Positions 9,129-17,332 of a stretch of DNA of 64,000 bases are shown piece after piece (within the stretch, counting starts at the first letter, position 1; each line of letters starts with the position of its first letter). A program made the position numbers and the translations under genes. Source of the DNA: Bradyrhizobium sp. 200 (GTDB taxonomy: Bacteria; Pseudomonadota; Alphaproteobacteria; Rhizobiales; Xanthobacteraceae); the NCBI RefSeq assembly GCF_023100945.1, contig NZ_CP064689.1, positions 3,702,001-3,766,000 on the forward strand, read 5' to 3'. The notes beneath the pieces are model-generated. The model made no database searches. It was not told where the DNA came from and worked only from the letters and a program-made list of their open reading frames with translations.

Positions 9129-9193
9129 TGAAGGTCAAGGAGGCTGCGACGGGGGGCGCATACGAATATGTCGTCGGCCCGCCTGCGGTCACC
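9129..9193 (+). pseudogene. internal guaA fragment (remnant)
   Basis: Bases 9161-9193 match guaA 3731-3763 at 27 of 33 positions. In the guaA-like frame they read YEYVVG, two changed residues, then AVT, against [11 protein letters not shown] in GuaA. Weaker similarity reaches left to about 9129 (VK...G). Only this piece is recognisable. It supports repeated recombination at guaA during formation of the island. Confidence 0.55.
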
Positions 9194-9267
9194 TTGATTG
9201 GCAGGGGATGGCTTCGCTTCGCTCCGCAAGGACGAAGTCGCTCATCGAGTGCGACAAGCTGGCCCGG

Positions 9268-9797
9268 GCAAATCACTTCTGATTTTCCGAAATCGTGTCA
9301 AGCCCGGATTCAAAAAATATTCCGCTTTCGTTCTCACCCAAATCAGTCGCATAACTCCGCCCGTCTCACGGCGGATGAGGGGCGTTGGCCATCGTCACGA
9401 ACGCGCGGTGAGATGCGATGGACGCGGATGGCGCGCTAGACGTACGCGCCGGACGCGTACGGCGAAGGCGTGTGGTTCGGGCGCCGCGGTGCTGGCGCTA
9501 AGTCCTGGAGAAGCGAAGCTTCTCGGGGGCGACGGAGGCAAAAGAGCCGTTCTCCGGGAAGAGCACGCTATAAGCCGTAAAGCCATTGCGCAGGGAAGGC
9601 CGGAATGCTCCCGCTGCCCTGTATGCTCGTGTGCATTTTTGTTTGCGCAAATCGCACGCGAGACCGCGGGTGCAGCAAGCACCCGGTCTTCCCTGCGCCC
9701 TCTGTCTTTCGAGAGGGTAAAATCAAAACAATAGCTCGGGCATTTCGTGCCGCGAGAACGTGGGTCCGTACCCACGCTGTTTGACAGTTGAATCAGA
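9268..9797. repeat. ~0.5 kb dispersed repeat, copy B
   Basis: Direct repeat of 7843-8365. The CGTACGCG/CGCGTACG stem is kept although its loop and base pairs differ from copy A. The long GCGCAGGGAAG/CTTCCCTGCGC stem is kept, and the last hairpin (CCTCT...AGAGG) has a changed loop followed by TAAAATCAAAA. An extra small hairpin (GAGAAGCGAAGCTTCTC) replaces a different sequence in copy A. The two copies bracket vapBC. Confidence 0.8.
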
Positions 9798-9824
9798 AGA
9801 ACCGCATTGCGTTCACGGACGAGC

Positions 9825-9854
9825 AAGCCGCCGGGGACGATTGAGTGGGAGTAG
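9825..9854 (+). other. attachment-site-like repeat, distal copy of the guaA 3' end
   Basis: Encodes the last nine GuaA residues (KPPGTIEWE) plus a TAG stop with no guaA body in front of it. 26 of 27 sense bases equal guaA 3884-3910. This is the expected footprint of site-specific integration at guaA and gives the right boundary of the island. Confidence 0.75.
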
Positions 9855-10018
9855 GGGGCAAGTGGGCCCGGGCCGAAAGGGCCTGACTCCGGCAGGGCCT
9901 CCGCAAGGGTCAAGGGCCGGTGGCGACTACAGAAGGGCACGCGTCAAAAAATAATCGCGTGCTGTCGGATCTTGTCGATCTGGCTCGTCCTCAGGTTTGG
10001 ACCGCCACAAGGAGACAG

Positions 10019-10441
10019 ATGATGCGGGTGATGGTGTTCGGAAAAGCGACTGACGGCAGCGAAAAAAGCGCGCCCCCCACGAAAGAGGCGTTCGCGGCGA
10101 TGGACCAGTTCACCGAGGAGCTGGTCAAGGCCGGAATCATGGTGGCCGGCGCCGGCCTCCAGAACAACGCCCAGGCCAAGCGCATCACGTCAGATGGTTC
10201 GAGCAGCAAGGTCATCGACGGGCCGTTCGCCGAGACCCGCGAACTGGTCGCCGGCTTCATGATCTGGCAGGTCAAGGACATGGACGAGGCCGTGGCCTGG
10301 GCGAAGCGCAATCCCATGTTAGGCCCGAGCGGGGTCGAAATCCGCCCGTTCTACGAGGCGGCGGATCTGGCTGAGTATCTGACGCCCGAGGAGCTCTCGA
10401 CGCCCCGCGACGGCGAGCGCGGGAAGCTCGGCGTCGCCTGA
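10019..10441 (+). CDS. YCII-related (DGPF-domain) protein
   Basis: A 140-residue YCII/DGPF-domain protein. The signature VIDGPFAETRELVAGF lies mid-protein, followed by the usual helix MDEAVAWAKRNP. The fold is a ferredoxin-like dimer of unclear chemistry; members are often encoded beside sigma factors or small reductases. AAGGAG lies 6-10 bases before the ATGATG start. It sits directly right of the island end and 79 bases ahead of a RibD-like reductase in the same direction, so the two may be co-transcribed. Confidence 0.85.
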   Translation: MMRVMVFGKATDGSEKSAPPTKEAFAAMDQFTEELVKAGIMVAGAGLQNNAQAKRITSDGSSSKVIDGPFAETRELVAGFMIWQVKDMDEAVAWAKRNPMLGPSGVEIRPFYEAADLAEYLTPEELSTPRDGERGKLGVA

Positions 10442-10520
10442 ACCCGTCGGCTGGATCGGCGGCCATCCGTCTCGGCCGGCCGCGAGATTTCGTTTCTTCT
10501 GGAAAGCTGAGGAAATCGCT

Positions 10521-11057
10521 ATGGCGAAGATCGTATTTGGAATGAACCAGTCCCTGGACGGCTACGTCGACCACGACCATCCCGAATTCAGGCCAAGCCC
10601 CGCGCTCTTTCGTCACTTCATCGAGCAAGTGCGCGGCCTGGCGGGCAGCGTGTACGGCCGCCGCATGTATGAGGTGATGCGCTATTGGGACGAAGACCAT
10701 CCTGAGTGGGACGCCGCGGAATATGACTTCGCAGCGGCGTGGCGGAACCAACCGAAGTGGGTCGTGTCGCGCTCCCTGGAGTCAGTCGGCCCCAACGCCA
10801 CGCTTGTCGGGGATGACCTCGAGGCGGTGATACGGGGGCTGAAGGCTCAGCGCGCTGGGGAGATCGACGTCGCCGGACCAGACCTGGCGCGAAGCCTGAC
10901 CGATCTTGGTCTTATTGATGAGTATCAACTCTACCTCCACCCCGTCGTGTTGGGTCGCGGCAAGCCGTTCTTCTCCGGCCCCCGGCCGCCGCTCCGCCTT
11001 GTGGCCAGCGATCGAATTGGCGAGGACGTGATCAGGTTGACGTACGTTCCTGCCTGA
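10521..11057 (+). CDS. dihydrofolate reductase family protein (RibD C-terminal-like)
   Basis: A 178-residue protein with the RibD C-terminal/DHFR fold: KIVFGMNQSLDGYVD at the N-terminus, the GRRMYEVMRYW loop, and the closing ELILHPVVLG-type strand seen here as YQLYLHPVVLGRGKPFF. Probably an NAD(P)H-dependent reductase of unknown substrate in the cytoplasm. It follows the YCII gene. It is not the riboflavin enzyme, which is encoded at 29370. Confidence 0.85.
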   Translation: MAKIVFGMNQSLDGYVDHDHPEFRPSPALFRHFIEQVRGLAGSVYGRRMYEVMRYWDEDHPEWDAAEYDFAAAWRNQPKWVVSRSLESVGPNATLVGDDLEAVIRGLKAQRAGEIDVAGPDLARSLTDLGLIDEYQLYLHPVVLGRGKPFFSGPRPPLRLVASDRIGEDVIRLTYVPA

Positions 11058-11118
11058 TTGCGGGACTCGCCCGACGAACGGCATCGACGCGTCAGGTACT
11101 CCTCGCAGGCGGGCCGTT

Positions 11119-11721
11119 TCAAATCTCCGACTTCAGGTCGGCGAACGCCTCTTTTAGATAAGTGGCGATAGGTCGCTTCCCCTGGTCGCGGTTCCAGTTG
11201 TCGATCGCAAGACGAAATGCTCCGATCGACATCATGGCGACAATGCGCAGCGCAGGCTGCCGCTTCTGCTGCGGCCACATCTGGCAGAGCGCGTCGAATA
11301 CCGCTTGTTCTTTCTCTACATATTTCGCCTGGTGTCGCATGCGAAGGGACTCGGTCGCGCACATCAGGCGTTCGATCTCCCTGGCTTGCTTGTAATCGGC
11401 CTGAAAGCGGATCGTCAGCCCCAATAAGGCGTTCTTCACCGCGTTGAGTGGTGACTGTTTGGTCGATTGCTCCAGCACGGCGCCTCGCAGGGTCTCGGTG
11501 AAACCGCCGTCCTGCCACGCCAGCAGAATCTCTTCCTTGGACTTGAAGTAATAGAAGAACGTCCGCCGCGAGATCCCCGCTGCCTCCGCGATCGCGTCGA
11601 GCGTGGTGGCCTCATAGCCGTTGGTCAGGAACAGTTTCAGGCCTTGCTCGGCGATGCGATGCAGCGTCTCGCGCCGCTTCCGTTCGCGCAGGCCTTCCTC
11701 CTTGGGGGGCGAACTTTTCAT
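11119..11721 (-). CDS. TetR-family transcriptional regulator
   Basis: A 200-residue TetR-type repressor. The HTH is typical (LDAIAEAAGISRRTFFYYFKSKEEIL, about residues 38-63), followed by a C-terminal helical ligand domain. The start at 11721 is preferred over 11778 because the longer start would run through the operator at 11757-11771. It is divergent from a secreted hydrolase/lipoprotein pair, whose promoter lies over two matching operators, so it probably represses that pair and itself. Confidence 0.88.
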   Translation of the reverse strand: MKSSPPKEEGLRERKRRETLHRIAEQGLKLFLTNGYEATTLDAIAEAAGISRRTFFYYFKSKEEILLAWQDGGFTETLRGAVLEQSTKQSPLNAVKNALLGLTIRFQADYKQAREIERLMCATESLRMRHQAKYVEKEQAVFDALCQMWPQQKRQPALRIVAMMSIGAFRLAIDNWNRDQGKRPIATYLKEAFADLKSEI

Positions 11722-11756
11722 GGCCAGTTCTGGCACGAATTTATTCTCTTGCAAAA

Positions 11757-11771
11757 TTACACTCAGTGCAA
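11757..11771. promoter_or_regulatory. TetR operator 1
   Basis: TTACACTCAGTGCAA, a near-palindrome (TT-CAC-N3-GTG-AA) in the divergent promoter region. A second copy lies 24 bases away. Probable binding site for the adjacent TetR regulator. Confidence 0.6.
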
Positions 11772-11780
11772 TACACAAGA

Positions 11781-11795
11781 TTACACCCGGTGCAA
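11781..11795. promoter_or_regulatory. TetR operator 2
   Basis: TTACACCCGGTGCAA, identical to operator 1 except in the central spacer. The 24 base spacing puts two dimers on nearly the same DNA face. Confidence 0.6.
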
Positions 11796-11905
11796 ATTAT
11801 GTTCAAGGTGTGTTCATGGAGAGCAGGGTGGGCGGCGATACTCCCTCGCGGCGTGTTCAATCCTCTCTCGCGGGTGGTCAGAGCGACGCAATAGTACCGG
11901 TCAAC

Positions 11906-12940
11906 ATGACGCGACGGCGCCTCGGCGCCATGCTGCTCGCCGTTGCAGTTACAGCCGCGGTTCCTGTAAATCCAGCGCGAGCGCAGTCCGCCGCGCCCGC
12001 TTTCGTTGACTTTGACTGGGTCGACTCCGCGCGTTCGCGTGCCGTTCCGGCGCGCCTGCATTGGCCCGCGAGTATCGCGCCGGGGTCGCGCGTGCCGCTC
12101 ATCGTGTTCTCCCATGGCATGGGCGGCTCCCGCCGGGGATACAGTTATCTGGGCCAATATTGGGCTGCGCGCGGCATTGCCAGTCTGCATGTTCAGCATA
12201 CTGGCAGCGACTCGTCGCTCTGGATGGGCAATCCTCTTGCCGTCGTGGACCGTTTGCAGCGAGCGGCGCACGAGAGCGAGGCGCTTGCGCGGGCCTGGGA
12301 TCTGCGCTTCGCTCTGGATCGCCTGCTGTCGAGCGGCGCCGGCGCCCAGATCGACCGTCGGCGTATCGTCGTGGCCGGCCATTCGTATGGCGCAAACACG
12401 GCGCTTCTTGCGGTCGGCGCCCGCGTGCTGCGCGAAGGGCAGTGGATCGAGGCCCGTGATCCGCGCTTTGCGGCGGCGATCGTGATCTCTGCGCCGCCGT
12501 TCTACGGCGAGTCCGATCTTGCTTCGGTGCTGAGCAAAATCACGGTTCCGAGCCTGCACGTGACCGCGACCAACGATGTCATCCAAATTCCCGGATACCA
12601 CTCGCCCGCCGCTGATCGGCTAGCCGTCTTCAACGCTATTGCCACACCGCGCAAGCTGCTTGCCGTGTTTGAAGGCGGGTCGCACAGCATCTTTACCGAT
12701 CGCTCGTTCACAGGCGGTCCGGCTCTAAACCCGAAAGTGAAGGCTGCTACGGCTGAACTCACTCTGGCTTTCCTCGATCTGGCCTTCGACGGTAACGGGA
12801 CGACGCTGACGCGCTGGAATGCGACTTGGGAGCCAATCCTGGCATCGGCGCCCGGCACCGCGCTTTCTCCTGTTCCGGTCGCGCGTTCCCGCCGCATGGT
12901 CCAGGGATCGGCGGCTGGCCTGGTTGCCGCCGCGCCATGA
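11906..12940 (+). CDS. exported alpha/beta hydrolase (PAF-acetylhydrolase/dienelactone-hydrolase-like)
   Basis: A 344-residue hydrolase. The start at 11906 puts a good signal peptide at the N-terminus (MTRRRLGAMLLAVAVTAA, cleavage after ARA), so a periplasmic or secreted enzyme is likely; a start at 11816 would add 30 residues before it. The nucleophile elbow is GHSYGAN, the oxyanion strand region reads LIVFSHGMGGS, and the acid and histidine are probably in ATNDVI and GGSHSIF. Probably an ester hydrolase. Controlled by the divergent TetR. Its stop overlaps the lipoprotein start (ATGA). Confidence 0.8.
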   Translation: MTRRRLGAMLLAVAVTAAVPVNPARAQSAAPAFVDFDWVDSARSRAVPARLHWPASIAPGSRVPLIVFSHGMGGSRRGYSYLGQYWAARGIASLHVQHTGSDSSLWMGNPLAVVDRLQRAAHESEALARAWDLRFALDRLLSSGAGAQIDRRRIVVAGHSYGANTALLAVGARVLREGQWIEARDPRFAAAIVISAPPFYGESDLASVLSKITVPSLHVTATNDVIQIPGYHSPAADRLAVFNAIATPRKLLAVFEGGSHSIFTDRSFTGGPALNPKVKAATAELTLAFLDLAFDGNGTTLTRWNATWEPILASAPGTALSPVPVARSRRMVQGSAAGLVAAAP

Positions 12941-13785
12941 GATGGGTCCTGGTACCGACGCTAAGCCTGATGGCTGCTGGTTGCGCGACCGCACCGCTGG
13001 AGCGGTCCGGGTCATTAGCCTCCTACGACAATCTGACGCCGTCCGATGGGGTTCTGACCAAGTCGCAGGTTCGGGTCAGCAAAGCTGATGTTCTCGGCGC
13101 GAAGACCGCGCGGATCGAGCCAACCGCATTCGCGGTAGCCGCGGCAAGCGAGCCGTTCTCGGACAAGCAGCGCAGCCTGATCAAGAACGCGGTAAACCGA
13201 GCGATGTGTTTTGCGCTGAGCGAGCGCTTCCGAATTGTAGAACCGACGGAAGCGGCGGACTTGAGTGTCCGGGCGGTCGTTACCCACATTACGCCGACCG
13301 ATGCGACCGCCGCCGGCGTCTCCAAGGTCGCGAGCGTTGTACCGTCTGTCGTTGCTCCCGGTGTGCCCATCCCTGTGCCGCGGCTTCCGATAGGACTCGG
13401 AAGCCTGTCCGTAGAGGCCGAGGCCCGCGATCGCAGCGGCAGCCAAAAGGCTGCCATGATCTGGGCGCGCGGTGCGAATTCCTTCACCAGCGCTCCGCGT
13501 GTATCGAACGACGGGGATGCCTATGATCTCGCCAGCGCTTTCGGAGCCGATTTCGGGAAATTGCTTGTTACCGCCGAGAGTCCGTTCGGGAAGGTCTCGG
13601 CGCCGCCATCAATCGATAGCTTGAAGGCCTCGCTCGGCGGAGCGCCGAAGCAGGCGATTTGTGAAGCATTCGGCCGCGCGCCGGGACTGCCCGGCATGAT
13701 CGGCGAGAGGATCGGGCTGCCGCCGGATTGGACCGACCGGGGTGCGTCGGCGAACGCAGTGTCGGAAGCGTCGGTTACCGATTAA
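12937..13785 (+). CDS. DUF3313-like lipoprotein
   Basis: A 282-residue outer-membrane or periplasmic lipoprotein. The start, overlapping the hydrolase stop by four bases, gives a signal peptide with lipobox LMAAGC, so C16 should be acylated. The body resembles DUF3313 proteins (LTPSDGVLTKSQVRVS; then VTHITPTDATAAG). No catalytic motif. Coupled to the hydrolase, so the two probably act together at the cell envelope. Confidence 0.75.
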   Translation: MRWVLVPTLSLMAAGCATAPLERSGSLASYDNLTPSDGVLTKSQVRVSKADVLGAKTARIEPTAFAVAAASEPFSDKQRSLIKNAVNRAMCFALSERFRIVEPTEAADLSVRAVVTHITPTDATAAGVSKVASVVPSVVAPGVPIPVPRLPIGLGSLSVEAEARDRSGSQKAAMIWARGANSFTSAPRVSNDGDAYDLASAFGADFGKLLVTAESPFGKVSAPPSIDSLKASLGGAPKQAICEAFGRAPGLPGMIGERIGLPPDWTDRGASANAVSEASVTD

Positions 13786-13930
13786 GCTAGCAACGCCGCC
13801 AGAGGCCTTGCCTTGCACGAACAATCGCACGCAGATCTGCCATTCTGGTGGAGGGGCTGCGGCCCGCTGCCTGTCGTGGCATGTTCGGCGCAATGTTCGA
13901 AGGCTTCACCACATTTGCGGATCGGGCGGC

Positions 13931-15334
13931 ATGTCTGACGAGTTGAACTGGCTTTCCGCCCGCGAGATGGCGCGGCGCTTCGCCGAGGGCGAGCTGTCGC
14001 CGGTTGATGTGCTGGAAGCCACCCTGGCGCGATTGCACACGGTCAATCCGGCTCTCAATGCCACCTGCCTGCTGGATGAAGCGCAGGGCCGGCGCCTGGC
14101 CGTAGAGTCGGCGGAACGGTGGCGTCGCGGCGCACCGCTCGGACCGCTCGACGGCGTGCCGGTCGCCATCAAGGACACGGCGCATGTCGCCGGCTGGCCG
14201 ACGCGCATCGGCTCGCATGCGACGCTAGCTGTGCCGAGCACGGAGGATACGCCCGGCGTCACCCGCTTGCGCGAGGCCGGCGCCGTGTTTTTCTGCAAGA
14301 CAACAACGCCCGAATTCGGTTGGAAGGGCATCACCCATGGCCCGCTGAGCGGCATCACGCGTAATCCCTGGGATGTTTCCCGCACGCCCGGCGGCTCCAG
14401 CGGCGGCTCGGCCGCACTGGTGGCGGCGGGCGTTGTACCGCTGGCCACCGGCGGCGATGGCGGCGGCTCGATCCGCATCCCGGCGGCGTTCAGCGGCGTG
14501 TTCGGACTGAAGCCGAGCTACGGCGTGGTGCCGAATTTCTTGGGACCGATGGGCACGCTCGCGGTGTATGGCGGCCTGTCGCGCGATGTCGCTGACAGCG
14601 CCTTGATATTGAACGTGCTCACGCGGCCGGACGCGCGTGATTCCTTTGCCATTCCCTATCGCGGCATCGATTATCTCGACGGCCTCGATAGCGGGGTGGC
14701 GGGGATGCGGATCGCATGGTCGCCCGATCTCGGTTTCCCGATCGCCGATCCCGCCGTCGTGGCCGGCATGCAGCCGGCCATCGACGCGCTGGTGAAGGCC
14801 GGTGCTGACGTGCAAAATGTCTCTCTCGATCTGTCCGGTGCGCAGCCGGCGCTGGAAGCGATCTGGGGCGTATCGCATGCCGCGTTGGTGCGTGATTTCG
14901 ACGGCGCGCAGCTAGCGGCGCTCGATCCGGGCCTGCTGCGGCTGGTCGTCGCCGCCCAAAATATTTCCGCGATGCAGTTGCAGGCGGCCTATGCCGAGAT
15001 GCGCGCGCTGAGCCAGAAGATGCAGTTGTTTCATCAGGAGTATGATCTGCTGCTGACGCCGACCGTTCCTATCACCGCGTTCGCTGCCGGCGTCGACACG
15101 CCCGACGCCACGCGCTTCCCGCAATGGTTCGACTGGACGCCGCTGACATGGCCGTTCAACCTCACCCGTCAGCCTGCGGCCTCGGTACCTTGCGGATTTG
15201 TCGAGGGCCTGCCGATCGGATTGCAGATCGTGGGACCGATGTTCGCCGAGCAGAACATTTTTCGGGCCAGCCGCTGCGTCGAACTGGCCTGCGCCACCGG
15301 TGTGCGGCCGAACCTTGGAAGCGCGCGGCCATGA
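13931..15334 (+). CDS. amidase (amidase-signature family)
   Basis: A 467-residue amidase-signature enzyme with the full Ser-cisSer-Lys triad: K81 (VAIKD), S156 (GGSSGGS) and S180 (GGDGGGSIRIP). The 24 residue spacing between the serines matches the family. It hydrolyses an amide in the cytoplasm; the substrate is unknown. It is a stand-alone gene without gatB or gatC nearby, so it is unlikely to be the tRNA amidotransferase subunit. Start chosen at MSDELNWLSA, the usual N-terminus for this group. Confidence 0.88.
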   Translation: MSDELNWLSAREMARRFAEGELSPVDVLEATLARLHTVNPALNATCLLDEAQGRRLAVESAERWRRGAPLGPLDGVPVAIKDTAHVAGWPTRIGSHATLAVPSTEDTPGVTRLREAGAVFFCKTTTPEFGWKGITHGPLSGITRNPWDVSRTPGGSSGGSAALVAAGVVPLATGGDGGGSIRIPAAFSGVFGLKPSYGVVPNFLGPMGTLAVYGGLSRDVADSALILNVLTRPDARDSFAIPYRGIDYLDGLDSGVAGMRIAWSPDLGFPIADPAVVAGMQPAIDALVKAGADVQNVSLDLSGAQPALEAIWGVSHAALVRDFDGAQLAALDPGLLRLVVAAQNISAMQLQAAYAEMRALSQKMQLFHQEYDLLLTPTVPITAFAAGVDTPDATRFPQWFDWTPLTWPFNLTRQPAASVPCGFVEGLPIGLQIVGPMFAEQNIFRASRCVELACATGVRPNLGSARP

Positions 15335-15367
15335 CCGAAGCCAAGGCCTAGAGCGCTTCGAATCCAC

Positions 15368-15700
15368 TCACCTCGAAAACTGCGGACACCGATGAACGTA
15401 GTCCCAGGGAATATCATGCACGCAGGTGAAACGAAGGTCGTCCGATTGTTTTAGTGGCGGCGGCGGAGCCTCTACGACAGTCGGTCCGTCGTCCGGCAGG
15501 CCATAGAAGACGCCGCCGAAACCGGCAAATCCCCGGTGATGGTGTTGATGCATCGATCGGCCGGGTGCCGATGGGAAAGCCGGACGCGATGGAGCAACCC
15601 CCGCGCCGCGCGCTGGTCCGGGATCGGCAAATGTCTCGCCAGCGGCGAGGACAAGCGCTACTGCACTGAGAGAGGCGATAAACGTTGTTCTATAAGTCAT
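15368..15700 (-). CDS. small exported protein of unknown function
   Basis: A 110-residue protein with a Sec signal peptide (TFIASLSAVALVLAAGETFA) and a proline- and histidine-rich mature part (MHQHHHRGF) containing two late cysteines (CVHD and HRCPQ). Start at 15700 rather than 15718 because GGTGAG precedes it. A periplasmic role, perhaps metal binding through the histidines, is speculation. Confidence 0.65.
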   Translation of the reverse strand: MTYRTTFIASLSAVALVLAAGETFADPGPARGAGVAPSRPAFPSAPGRSMHQHHHRGFAGFGGVFYGLPDDGPTVVEAPPPPLKQSDDLRFTCVHDIPWDYVHRCPQFSR

Positions 15701-16019
15701 GGCACTCACCCATTTCACAGGTTACTGAGCAGCATTCCCAAGAACGCTAAGCCGTGCTTTTCGTGCCCGCAAAGCCATACTTAATTATTAGTTAAGGCGT
15801 AATCTTAATGGAGTGGCCGTTCGCGCCGCCGCTCGCCGGCCACGCTTTGGGTCGTACCCATCGGATTTGGGGTGTCCACGTCTTATCCGGTAGAGGGCCA
15901 ATCTCCGAAATGCCAGTCGAAGGCATCGGATGGCACGAGAAGTTGAAAAGCGTGATCTGGCCCTATATGACCCTGACGAGCACAGACGATCGCGTCGGCG
16001 TGGGGCATCGGTAGTCGGA

Positions 16020-16760
16020 ATGAGCGACATCTACGACCCGCAGTTCGTGAAGGCCGTGTTCGATCGCTGCTCGGATCGGTACATCACCTTCAGCCTGGTC
16101 TGCTCGTTCGGTTTCACCGAGCGCTGGCGCCAGCAATGCGTGGCGGCGATGCCGGCGCTTCTCCCTGGCGGCGCGCGCGGCTACGACCTGATGGCGGGGA
16201 CCGGCGAGGTCTGGCCGCATCTGTTGAAGCGTTTTGGCGATATCGGCGCGATCACCGCCGTCGACATCTCCTCCGGCATGCACCGCCGCGCCATGGAGCG
16301 GCTTCACGCCCAACGTGCCCACCGGATCGAATTCATCGAGGACGACGTGCTGGCGAGCGATCTGCCGTCGGAGAGCGCGGACTTCGTCATCTCCACCTTC
16401 GGGCTGAAGACATTCAATCCCGAGCAGCACGCGCGGCTCGCCGCCCTGATCGCGCGCGTGCTGAAGCCCGGCGGCGTCTTCTCCATGATCGAGGCCTCGG
16501 ACCCGAAAGGGTGGTGGCTGCGGCCGCTGTACCTGTTCCATCTCAAGGTGTTTCTGCCGCTCATCGAACGCATCTTGCTTCGCGGTGCGCAGGATTTTGC
16601 GATGATCGGCACCTACAGCACCAACTTCGGCAGCGCCGCAGAGCTCGCCGCCATCTTGCGCGAGCACGGCCTCGATGTGGAATTCTCGAAATACTTTTTT
16701 GGTTGTGCCACCGGCGTGGCTGGCCGCAAGATCGCGTCGATTTACGGAACGAGCGGGTAA
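16020..16760 (+). CDS. UbiE-like class I SAM-dependent methyltransferase
   Basis: A 246-residue methyltransferase. The SAM site is YDLMAGTGEVWP, then AVDISSGM and the LKPGGVFSMIE strand. The C-terminal part (YSTNFGSAAELAAILREHGL) resembles UbiE/COQ5 quinone methyltransferases. It lacks quinone-biosynthesis neighbours, so it should not be called ubiE. Start at MSDIYDPQFVK, where homology begins. Confidence 0.8.
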   Translation: MSDIYDPQFVKAVFDRCSDRYITFSLVCSFGFTERWRQQCVAAMPALLPGGARGYDLMAGTGEVWPHLLKRFGDIGAITAVDISSGMHRRAMERLHAQRAHRIEFIEDDVLASDLPSESADFVISTFGLKTFNPEQHARLAALIARVLKPGGVFSMIEASDPKGWWLRPLYLFHLKVFLPLIERILLRGAQDFAMIGTYSTNFGSAAELAAILREHGLDVEFSKYFFGCATGVAGRKIASIYGTSG

Positions 16761-16795
16761 GTAAAGACGTGAACCGGATAACGCATGATCCTGAG

Positions 16796-17275
16796 ATGAC
16801 TGCACGGATGGCCGAGCCCTCGGAGACTGCCGTGTTGGCGCGGCTCTGGTATGACGGCTGGCAGGATGCCCATGCCGCGATCCTGCCGGCTGCGCTGGCA
16901 CGTGCGCGCACGCCCGAAAGCTTTGCCGAACGGATGGCTGCCGCGCTCGCCGATGTGCGGGTGATCGGGCCGCCAGGTGCGCCGCTGGGCTTTGCGATGC
17001 TGAAGGGCGATGAACTCTACCAGTTCTACGTGGCGTCGGAAGCGCGGGGCGCCGGAGTTGCCGCCGCGCTCATGGCGGACGCGGAAGCGCAGTTGTCCGA
17101 TCGCGGCGTCGAGACGGCGTGGCTCGCCTGCGCGATCGGCAATGCGCGCGCGGCCAGATTCTACGAGAAGAGCGGATGGTATCTTGCCAAGACGATGGTC
17201 AGCCGCCTCGACACCGGCGATGGTTTTTTCGATCTCGAAGTCTGGCGTTATGAGAAGCGTCTGGTATACCGTTGA
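16796..17275 (+). CDS. GNAT-family N-acetyltransferase
   Basis: A 159-residue acetyltransferase. The acetyl-CoA loop is ASEARGAGVAAALM (R/Q-x-x-G-x-A type) and the end FYEKSGW is the usual GNAT motif B. Substrate unknown. Three in-frame starts exist (GTG 16769, ATG 16796, ATG 16808); 16796 is chosen as an ATG outside the conserved fold. It follows the methyltransferase closely in the same direction. Confidence 0.85.
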   Translation: MTARMAEPSETAVLARLWYDGWQDAHAAILPAALARARTPESFAERMAAALADVRVIGPPGAPLGFAMLKGDELYQFYVASEARGAGVAAALMADAEAQLSDRGVETAWLACAIGNARAARFYEKSGWYLAKTMVSRLDTGDGFFDLEVWRYEKRLVYR

Positions 17276-17332
17276 GCTCAGCATCGCGGGCGTAAGCAGT
17301 CCGGCCGTACCAGCTACGCCGGGCGTCAAGCA

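Noticed and set aside
9760..9954. 64 codon open frame across the distal attachment repeat
   Set aside because: Composed of repeat end and att duplication, no ribosome site, no similarity.
13931..15334. Calling the amidase gatA
   Set aside because: The Ser-cisSer-Lys triad is generic to the family and no gatB or gatC is near.
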